A stretch of 13,538 nucleotides of DNA from an uncultured Mollicutes bacterium (lineage in GTDB: Bacteria > Bacillota_I > Bacilli_A > ML615J-28 > CAG-313), in assembly GCA_900538885.1 (NCBI GenBank), contig UQAI01000039.1:1-13538 (forward strand), read 5' to 3'. The position numbers and the translations under genes are program-made. The notes beneath the pieces were generated by a model. That model made no database searches. It worked only from the letters and a program-made list of their open reading frames with translations, and was not told where the DNA came from. Positions 1 through 5,675 of this stretch are shown one piece after another. Numbering within the stretch: the stretch's first letter is position 1; every line of letters starts with the position of its first letter.

Positions 1-51
1 TTTAAAAATCACTTATTAATAATTTTATTTCTTAAAAAGTTTAAGTAAAAC

Positions 52-94
52 ATTACTTTTTTGAAAAAGAAGTTTTAATGAAAGTAATTTTTTT
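52..94 (+). terminator. Possible weak terminator of an upstream gene
   Basis: An inverted repeat ATTACTTT (52-59) / AAAGTAAT (81-88) is followed by a T run ending at 94. It may end a gene lying left of the window. The stem is almost entirely A-T and the loop is long (21 nt), so it could be chance in such AT-rich DNA. No coding region is visible in positions 1-256. Confidence 0.25.
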
Positions 95-164
95 ACATTT
101 TTAAGTGGCAAACTCGACTTATACCATATTTACGAATTTTGTAAAACAAAATAGGTAATATTTT

Positions 165-193
165 TTGTAATTTATTTCAAAATATGCTAAAAT
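165..193 (+). promoter_or_regulatory. Sigma-A-type promoter with extended -10, upstream of the C26 amidotransferase
   Basis: A -35 box TTGTAA (165-170) is followed by a 17-nt spacer and a -10 box TAAAAT (188-193). The -10 is preceded by TGC, which gives an extended TGn motif. Transcription would start near 200, leaving a leader of about 57 nt before the ATG at 257. It is the best promoter match in the 256-bp upstream region, and no riboswitch-like fold is evident in the leader. Confidence 0.7.
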
Positions 194-256
194 CTATTTA
201 TATAAATTTAATGATCATATACTAATATTAATTAGACTTATAGAAAGGAAAATAAA

Positions 257-925
257 ATGAAAAACATAATCATAGGTGTAACCCCTCGTATTAATCATAG
301 TGATAATAATACTTTTGTCCGCGTACATCGTAATTACATTGACCGCTTAACAAAAATTGGTCTTATCCCTATTATCATCACTCCAGGGTCAAATTACAAA
401 AAAATTCTTGAGTTTTGTGATGGCTTTTTAGTTATTGGCGGTGATGACTATAACCCAGTCATGTATGGCGATACTAATGATTTAGGTCTATCTAAAGAAA
501 TTAATGATGAAATGGATAAACTTGACCAAGACATTATTTTATATGCTGTGGAAAAAGAAAAACCTGTTCTAGGCATTTGTCGAGGTCACCAAGGTTTTTC
601 AGCAGTATTTGGAAAAGCGTTATATCAAGATATTGAAAGTGCAGGCCTTAATCACCCCGTAACTGATAAACTTCATGAAGTAACTAAAGTTACAAATATT
701 GGTGTTGCGAAACTTTTACCTGATAAATTTACAACAAATACTTTTCACCATCAAGCAACTAAAGATTTACCAAAGGGATTTGCCGTATTATTTAAAAATC
801 ATGATGTAGTTGAAGCAATCGAACATACTACCCTTCCTCTTCTTGGTATTCAGTGGCACCCTGAAAGAATGGAAACAAAAGAATCTGACATAATTTTTAA
901 TTATTTTAAGGACATGTTTAAATAA
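257..925 (+). CDS. Gamma-glutamyl-gamma-aminobutyrate hydrolase family protein (peptidase C26, class I glutamine amidotransferase)
   Basis: This 222-aa cytosolic enzyme belongs to the PuuD-like class I glutamine amidotransferase fold, whose known members hydrolyse gamma-glutamyl amide bonds such as gamma-Glu-GABA. Visible motifs are the N-terminal GVTPRI, the oxyanion/substrate region IGGDDYNP (60-67), the nucleophile elbow LGICRGHQ with Cys108, the family HHQ (164-166), and the C-terminal WHPE carrying His201 and Glu203. The Cys-His-Glu triad is therefore complete. The length is slightly short for the family (about 230-250 aa), but both ends look intact. The start at 257 is supported by AGAAAGGAAA a few bases upstream. 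Its stop overlaps the next start by one base (TAATG), so it is translationally coupled to the Nudix gene. No polyamine (Puu) genes lie nearby, so the true gamma-glutamyl substrate is unknown; removal of other gamma-glutamyl compounds is equally possible. Confidence 0.9.
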   Translation: MKNIIIGVTPRINHSDNNTFVRVHRNYIDRLTKIGLIPIIITPGSNYKKILEFCDGFLVIGGDDYNPVMYGDTNDLGLSKEINDEMDKLDQDIILYAVEKEKPVLGICRGHQGFSAVFGKALYQDIESAGLNHPVTDKLHEVTKVTNIGVAKLLPDKFTTNTFHHQATKDLPKGFAVLFKNHDVVEAIEHTTLPLLGIQWHPERMETKESDIIFNYFKDMFK

Positions 926-1455
926 TGAATGAAATAGTAAATAAATCAACAATATATAATGGTAAAATCATTACAGTTGAGAAAAAACAACTTAAGCTTC
1001 CAAATGGTGTCATCGTCGACCGTGAATTTGTTGATCATAAACCCGCTGCCACAATGCTTGCCATTATTGATAATGCAGTTGTACTTGTTTCTCAGTACCG
1101 CATTGGCAGTAATTCCCAACTACTTGAGCTTCCTGCAGGTTTAATGGAAAATGGTGAAAATCCTCTAGCATGTGCTAAGCGCGAGCTCCAAGAAGAAATC
1201 GGCTATAAAGCAAATAGCATTGAATTGCTAGGCAAATATTACCTATCGCCTGGTTTTTGTAATGAATTAATTTACCTTTTCTTGTGTACCGATTTAACTC
1301 CTTCTAAACTACCACAAGATGATGATGAGTTCTTATCAATACATTTTTTACCAATAAATGAAATTGAAAACTTTTTGAATAGTAACAAGTGTAACGATAT
1401 TAAAACCGCCCTTGGTCTAAGTCTATTATTAAACAAAATAACATCCAGAAGATAA
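925..1455 (+). CDS. nudF: Nudix hydrolase, ADP-ribose pyrophosphatase type
   Basis: This 176-aa protein resembles the NudF-type ADP-ribose pyrophosphatases, which split ADP-ribose to AMP and ribose 5-phosphate. The Nudix box is perfect: Gly72, five residues, Glu78, seven residues, then R86-E87-L-Q-E90-E91-I-G93, which supplies the metal-binding glutamates. Upstream lie the N-terminal beta strand segment (TIYNGKIITVEKK) and QYRIG followed by LLELPAGLMENGE, both typical of the ADP-ribose subgroup. The start overlaps the preceding stop as TAATG at 923-927, with AAGGA at 908-912 as a rather distant ribosome site, so translational coupling is likely. The final codons form the 5' arm of a terminator hairpin. 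The Nudix assignment is certain. The ADP-ribose substrate is inferred from overall resemblance, and other nucleoside-diphosphate derivatives are possible. Confidence 0.9.
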   Translation: MNEIVNKSTIYNGKIITVEKKQLKLPNGVIVDREFVDHKPAATMLAIIDNAVVLVSQYRIGSNSQLLELPAGLMENGENPLACAKRELQEEIGYKANSIELLGKYYLSPGFCNELIYLFLCTDLTPSKLPQDDDEFLSIHFLPINEIENFLNSNKCNDIKTALGLSLLLNKITSRR

Positions 1456-1471
1456 CTTCTGGATGCTTTTT
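1442..1471 (+). terminator. Terminator hairpin overlapping the Nudix stop codon, probably bidirectional
   Basis: CATCCAGAAG (1442-1451) pairs perfectly with CTTCTGGATG (1456-1465) around the loop ATAA, followed by CTTTTTTATT. The TAA stop of the Nudix gene (1453-1455) sits in the loop. On the minus strand the same stem lies 9 bp beyond the EF-G-like stop and is followed by TTATTTTGTTT, so it could also end that convergent transcript. Confidence 0.85.
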
Positions 1472-1473
1472 TA

Positions 1474-3519
1474 TTATGCTTGTTTTGGTTTATATTCTTC
1501 AATAATTTTCTTAACTAGGTTTTCAGGAACGTCTGCGTATCTGATGAATTTACGTGTAAAGTGACCACTACCTTGAGTCATAGCCTTAAGGTCGATTGCA
1601 TAACTTGTAATTTCAGCTTCTGGAATTTCAGCAGTAATTGCAGTTTTTCCACGGCCAACAGGATTCATACCCATAACGTTACCACGACGTTGAGGAATAT
1701 CACCCATAATATCACCAACATACTCATCTTTAACTGTTACAACAACTTCCATAATTGGTTCAAGAATTGTAGGTTTAATAACCTTACATGCTTCTTTAAA
1801 TGCTAAACTTGCAGCGATTTTAAATGAAATTTCATTTGAATCAACTGGGTGATAAGAACCAAAGTATAGAACAGCACGAACACCGATAACAGGGAAACCA
1901 GCAAGTGGTCCATGTTCTAAGGTTTCAATTAAACCTTTTTCAACTGCTGGGAAGTAGTTTTTAGGAACTGCACCACCAACAACTTCAGATGCGAATTCAA
2001 AATCTTTACCTTCAAGCGGTTCAAAACGAATCCAAACATCACCATATTGTCCAGCACCACCAGATTGTTTCTTGTGTTTACCTTGGGCTTCACCAACTTT
2101 ACGGATTGTTTCACGATAAACAATCTTAGGTTCAGTTGTAGTAACTTCCACTTTAAACATATTTTTCATTTTTTCTAAAATATAGCCAATATGAGTCATA
2201 CCTTGACCGCCAATTAATAATTGAGCAGTTTCAGGGTTACGTCTAATTTCAAATGAAGGGTCTTCAGCATTAAGTTTTTGTAATGATGATGACATCTTAT
2301 CTTCATCTTGTTTAGTCTTAGCTTGAATAGCAACGTAGATAACTGGTGTAGGAACTGGAGCTGGTTCATAACAGATTACATCTTTTTTATCACAAATTGT
2401 AGCACCTGTAAATAAATCGGTCATCTTTGTAACAACTGCGATATCACCAGCATGGAATGTAGGAACTAAAATTTGGTTCTTACCCATTAAAGTCATAAAT
2501 TGACCAGCTTTAACTACTGCATCGTTATTCGCAACAACTAAGTCAACAAGTCCGTTTGTTGTACCTGAATTAATCTTAATATAATTTAAAGTACCTAAGA
2601 ATTGGTCAACAACAGTTTTGAAAACATATGCTGAGAAAGCTTCACTATCTGTACCTTCACGTTTTTTACCATCTTTACCAACTTTAGCACCTTTATCAAC
2701 AGGACTAGGTAAATATGTACAAATCATGTCTAATAATGTTGCAACACCATCTTCTTCAGTTGCACTACCAACTAAAATTGGAAACATATCACAGCCAGCA
2801 ACTGCAGCTTTTAAGCCTTTTGCTGCTTCTTCTTCAGTGAAAGGTTCTTCCATAAAGAATTTTTCCATTAATTCTTCATCAGTTTCTGCAATTTTTTCAT
2901 TAATAGCATAATGTAATTCATCACATTTATCTACGTATTCAGCAGGAACATCACTTTCAACTCCGCCTTTATACGCTTTTTTAGTTAAAGCATTAAAGAA
3001 GCCTTGGAAGTTATTTTCAGTACCCATTGGATAGCATACCGCAACAGCGTTATTACCGAAGCCTTCAACTACTTTATCCATAATTGCTGCGAACTTAACA
3101 TTTTCTTTATTCATTTTATTAACAAAAATTAATGTAGGGATATTACGATCTCTAACTTCATCCCATACTCTTTCTGTACCTACTTCAATTCCTTTTTGCG
3201 CATCAATTATAACAATTGCACCATCAACAACTGATAGGTCTTGTTCAATTTCACCTACAAATTCTTCTGATCCTGGTGTGTCTAAAAAGTTAATTTTGTA
3301 GCCATTCCATTCAACTGGAATTAATGAAGTTGAAAGTGAGGTTTGACGATTTTGTTCTTCAGGTAGATAATCTGATACTGTAGTCTTTCTTTCTACTTCA
3401 CCTTTTTTAGAAATTGCTTTACTTAAAAATAATACAGATTCAGCAAGACTTGTCTTACCACTTCCTAAATGTCCTAATAAAGCAACATTTCTAATTTGTT
3501 TTGCACTATATTCTTTCAT
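1474..3519 (-). CDS. Elongation factor G-like translational GTPase (EF-G2 type)
   Basis: A 681-aa ribosomal GTPase with full EF-G architecture. The G domain has P-loop GHLGSGKT (16-23), DTPG (80-83), NKMN (134-137) and GSAT (251-254). The EF-G domain II and III segments run from about 290 to 465. Domain IV has SGGAGQYGDV and GSYHPVDS at its tip, and domain V ends the protein. Ribosomal translocases of this family use GTP to move tRNA and mRNA. Two features place it in the EF-G2 group rather than housekeeping FusA: GHxGSGKT replaces the usual AHIDAGKT, and VGEI with VGTERVW follows switch II. The switch II histidine of DTPGH is replaced by serine (Ser84). The gene stands alone, without rpsL, rpsG or tuf nearby. 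The start has an ideal AGGAGG 5 nt upstream (3525-3530). It could act as a second translocase or a specialised ribosome factor; the sequence does not decide. Confidence 0.92.
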   Translation of the reverse strand: MKEYSAKQIRNVALLGHLGSGKTSLAESVLFLSKAISKKGEVERKTTVSDYLPEEQNRQTSLSTSLIPVEWNGYKINFLDTPGSEEFVGEIEQDLSVVDGAIVIIDAQKGIEVGTERVWDEVRDRNIPTLIFVNKMNKENVKFAAIMDKVVEGFGNNAVAVCYPMGTENNFQGFFNALTKKAYKGGVESDVPAEYVDKCDELHYAINEKIAETDEELMEKFFMEEPFTEEEAAKGLKAAVAGCDMFPILVGSATEEDGVATLLDMICTYLPSPVDKGAKVGKDGKKREGTDSEAFSAYVFKTVVDQFLGTLNYIKINSGTTNGLVDLVVANNDAVVKAGQFMTLMGKNQILVPTFHAGDIAVVTKMTDLFTGATICDKKDVICYEPAPVPTPVIYVAIQAKTKQDEDKMSSSLQKLNAEDPSFEIRRNPETAQLLIGGQGMTHIGYILEKMKNMFKVEVTTTEPKIVYRETIRKVGEAQGKHKKQSGGAGQYGDVWIRFEPLEGKDFEFASEVVGGAVPKNYFPAVEKGLIETLEHGPLAGFPVIGVRAVLYFGSYHPVDSNEISFKIAASLAFKEACKVIKPTILEPIMEVVVTVKDEYVGDIMGDIPQRRGNVMGMNPVGRGKTAITAEIPEAEITSYAIDLKAMTQGSGHFTRKFIRYADVPENLVKKIIEEYKPKQA

Positions 3520-3602
3520 TTTTTCCTCCTAATGGCCTCTTTCTGATCTTTTTTATCTTACTATGTTTGCTCAGACGTACGTGCCTAGTTTTTACCATAT
3601 GT

Positions 3603-3636
3603 ATTATATCATATTTCTCTAAATCTTTCTTGTAAA
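3603..3636 (-). promoter_or_regulatory. Sigma-A-type promoter of the EF-G-like gene
   Basis: Read on the minus strand, TTTACA (3631-3636) is separated by 17 nt from TATGAT (3608-3613), with a second TATAAT-like hexamer overlapping at 3603-3608. Transcription would start near 3600, giving a leader of about 80 nt that contains the 8-bp palindrome ACGTACGT (3575-3582). The promoter lies downstream of the terminator of the preceding gene, so the GTPase is probably transcribed alone. Confidence 0.65.
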
Positions 3637-3670
3637 ATACTATTTTTTTTGAAAACGTTTTTCTTTTCAA

Positions 3671-3699
3671 AAAAGAAAAAAAGAGCACTGCTCCTCTTT
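3671..3699 (-). terminator. Rho-independent terminator of the cyclic-di-AMP receptor gene
   Basis: On the minus strand the sequence reads AAAGAGGAGC-AGT-GCTC followed by a long T run interrupted by one C. The core stem GAGC/GCTC (3690-3693 with 3683-3686) extends outward through A-U and G-U pairs into the T tract. It begins a few bases after the TAA stop at 3702. Confidence 0.8.
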
Positions 3700-3701
3700 C
3701 C

Positions 3702-4025
3702 TTATAATTTATAAAAACTATCGATATTTAACACAAATATTGTAGCTCCACCAACTTGAACCTCAAAAGGTAAAGTTGAAAACATTCCAAATTCATCTGG
3801 TTGGATAGCAGGTACCTTTTGTTTTCTTGATTTTGCAAATTCACTTACTATTTCAAGGGCACGATCAACACGGTCATCTTCAGTACCAACCAATAAAGTA
3901 GTACTACCATTTCTAAGTAATCCGCCAGTTGTTGATAACTTCGTAACAAAATACTTTTCATTTAATAGCACTTTTGATACAGAATTAGCATCTTCATTTG
4001 CGATAATTATTAACATTAATTTCAT
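3702..4025 (-). CDS. darA: Cyclic-di-AMP receptor, PII-like (DarA/PstA family)
   Basis: This 107-aa protein matches the DarA/PstA family of PII-like trimers that bind cyclic-di-AMP in Bacillota. The recognisable features are the N-terminal strand MKLMLIIIANEDA, the block LSTTGGLLRNGSTTLLVG followed by DDRVD, and the C-terminal EVQVGGATIFVLNID. These correspond to the TTGG-F/L-LR nucleotide pocket and the GGATVF strand of the family. The length is normal (about 109 aa). GGAGG (4035-4039) lies 9 nt before the start, and the start aligns with known members. The protein is cytosolic. Its partner and output are unknown in the family generally, although cyclic-di-AMP controls potassium and osmolyte balance. 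It has its own promoter and terminator, so it is probably monocistronic. Confidence 0.95.
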   Translation of the reverse strand: MKLMLIIIANEDANSVSKVLLNEKYFVTKLSTTGGLLRNGSTTLLVGTEDDRVDRALEIVSEFAKSRKQKVPAIQPDEFGMFSTLPFEVQVGGATIFVLNIDSFYKL

Positions 4026-4048
4026 TAGCTAAATCCTCCATTACTAGT

Positions 4049-4077
4049 ATTGTACCATAAAATGTAAATTTTGTAAA
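4049..4077 (-). promoter_or_regulatory. Sigma-A-type promoter of the cyclic-di-AMP receptor gene
   Basis: On the minus strand TTTACA (4072-4077), a 17-nt spacer and TACAAT (4049-4054) form a near-consensus promoter. Transcription would start about 17 nt before the ATG, leaving a leader just long enough for the ribosome site GGAGG. Confidence 0.75.
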
Positions 4078-4233
4078 ATATTTAACGATTTATAATTACT
4101 TGTAAATATAACTTTTAAACAAAGGTTCAAATTTAGTACTTTTACTTTTTTATTTTTTTATTACCATTATTTTTAATTTGTGTATACTATTTTTTTGTAC
4201 AGTGAAAATGTTTACATTAGCAATTCAGTTTAT

Positions 4234-4262
4234 TTGTATTTTTCATAATTTTTTGGTATAAT
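4234..4262 (+). promoter_or_regulatory. Promoter of the lipoprotein/ABC transporter operon
   Basis: A perfect -10 TATAAT (4257-4262) lies 17 nt after a weak -35 TTGTAT (4234-4239). Transcription would start near 4269, giving a leader of about 16 nt that includes AGGAG (4271-4275). The weak -35 may mean the promoter needs an activator. The region 4081-4230 is very T-rich and holds only the imperfect repeat TGTACA (4196-4201) / TTTACA (4211-4216). Confidence 0.65.
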
Positions 4263-4284
4263 AAGAGATTAGGAGAGTGAAAAA

Positions 4285-5667
4285 ATGTATAAGAGAGTTA
4301 AATTAATTTTTAAAATACATAAGTATATTTTATTACTTATGATTATCATTGCTTGTGGATATTTAACGGGTTGTAAAAAAGACGAATATCTTACCAATAC
4401 AATTGCCCTCGGGCATAAAGACCATACCTATTATCTGATTTCTGCGAATAATAAAACCTATAGTCTTGCTAAATACGATGATGTAAAACCTGTTTTTGGT
4501 GACTATCTTATGGTTCAAAAATCTGGTAAATGGGGATTCATTGATAAAACTGGTAAAGAAATTACCAAATTCAAATATGATACGATCAACCCGATGTCAG
4601 AAAATAAAGCAGTCGTAACAAAAGATGGTAAAACTTTGATTATTGATTCTAACAATCAAGTGATTTATACATTTGAAGGTAATACAACAAGTTATTCAAG
4701 TTTTAAAGAAAATATGCTAGTAATCGAAAAAGATGGATTATTTGGCTATCTTAAATTTGAGAATGATACATTCACCATAGCGGTTGAACCTACATATAAT
4801 TTTGCAGGAAACTTTAGTGAAGGATATGCAGTCGTAGGAATGTATAACGAAGGCAAAAATTTAAGATATTCTTACATTAATAATGATGGCAAATTAATGA
4901 CTTCTTCTTATAATTTTGTTGAAGCATACGATGTTCACAATTCATATGCAAGAGTTGGTTTAAATGATAATACTTCGGTGCGTAATAAAATTAGTTATCA
5001 ATATTTAAAATTTAATAATGGTCCTATAACATATCTCGCCAATACAAAAGGCAAGCTTTTACAAGCTAATTACGCTACAGACTTTATGAACGGACTTGCC
5101 TTTACAGCCGATTATGTCACTTATGAAGCTGACACATCACAAAAATATAAATGGTTTACTTTCACAAACACATCAGGACAACAAAACTATGATGAATTAA
5201 TTGAAGGATATGCGAAAAAAATGCCTCGTACCTTCCTGCCTCAAAGTCCAGTTTATATTAACAATTGTTTAATAATTCAAAATGGTAATCGTAATCGTGG
5301 CACCTGGGAAATTTTATATGATTCTGAACGTTATTATGCTGAAAAGGAAAGCACGTATCATGAATTTAGACAAGTAGAATGGAACATTGATGAAAACAAT
5401 GAAATAATTAAAGAAACATTAACTAATTCAAATTTTTCTCACAACCTAGTTTTACAATATTTAGCCACACCAATTGAACTTGGATTATTCAAATTAGACA
5501 GTAACCTTAACTCTTATATTGCTAAATCAAAAATATCTGGAAATAAGTGCGGTATTATCACCATTGCTTATACTCCTTTTGAACAAACTGATGAATATTG
5601 CTTAGATGATTTTCGTATCACAGCTACTTACGTGATACCTGCTATTTATGATGAAATTATCTACTAG
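4285..5667 (+). CDS. WG-repeat lipoprotein, first gene of the ABC transporter operon
   Basis: A 460-aa surface lipoprotein. Residues 1-29 form a type II signal: basic start MYKRVK, hydrophobic core YILLLMIIIACG, and lipobox LTGC with Cys30 as the lipidation site. The mature part contains degenerate WG-type beta repeats. The clearest is SGKWGFIDKTGKEI (80-93), with weaker copies at about 149-185 (GLFGYL, then EGYAVV) and 194-226 (YSYINNDGKLM, then YARVG). Such repeats pack as beta structures and are usually binding or scaffold domains without catalysis. The region from about 235 to the end has no motif I recognise. AGGAG (4271-4275) lies 9 nt before the start. The next gene begins 8 bp after the stop, and its AGGAG overlaps this TAG, so expression is coupled. 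The context suggests an extracytoplasmic partner or substrate-capturing subunit of the following transporter; this is inference. Confidence 0.85.
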   Translation: MYKRVKLIFKIHKYILLLMIIIACGYLTGCKKDEYLTNTIALGHKDHTYYLISANNKTYSLAKYDDVKPVFGDYLMVQKSGKWGFIDKTGKEITKFKYDTINPMSENKAVVTKDGKTLIIDSNNQVIYTFEGNTTSYSSFKENMLVIEKDGLFGYLKFENDTFTIAVEPTYNFAGNFSEGYAVVGMYNEGKNLRYSYINNDGKLMTSSYNFVEAYDVHNSYARVGLNDNTSVRNKISYQYLKFNNGPITYLANTKGKLLQANYATDFMNGLAFTADYVTYEADTSQKYKWFTFTNTSGQQNYDELIEGYAKKMPRTFLPQSPVYINNCLIIQNGNRNRGTWEILYDSERYYAEKESTYHEFRQVEWNIDENNEIIKETLTNSNFSHNLVLQYLATPIELGLFKLDSNLNSYIAKSKISGNKCGIITIAYTPFEQTDEYCLDDFRITATYVIPAIYDEIIY

Positions 5668-5675
5668 GAGAACTT

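Noticed and set aside
1..256. CRISPR array, tRNA, riboswitch or mobile element in the non-coding stretches
   Set aside because: No direct repeats with spacers, no cloverleaf, no conserved riboswitch core and no inverted repeats with transposase were seen here or in the other intergenic regions.
2618..2911. Plus-strand open frame antisense to the EF-G-like gene (97 aa)
   Set aside because: It lies wholly within a well-supported gene, has a Ser/Ala/Pro-rich shadow composition and no ribosome site.
1474..3519. Housekeeping fusA or a TetM-type ribosomal protection protein
   Set aside because: GHLGSGKT, DTPGSEEF and VGTERVW indicate the EF-G2-like group; there is no str operon around it and no mobile element or resistance context to support TetM.
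3506..3688. A 60-aa open frame on the minus strand just before the EF-G-like gene
   Set aside because: It covers the predicted promoter and leader, overlaps the EF-G-like ribosome site and start in another frame, is dominated by Lys/Phe/Ile/Arg from AT-rich DNA, and has no family resemblance.
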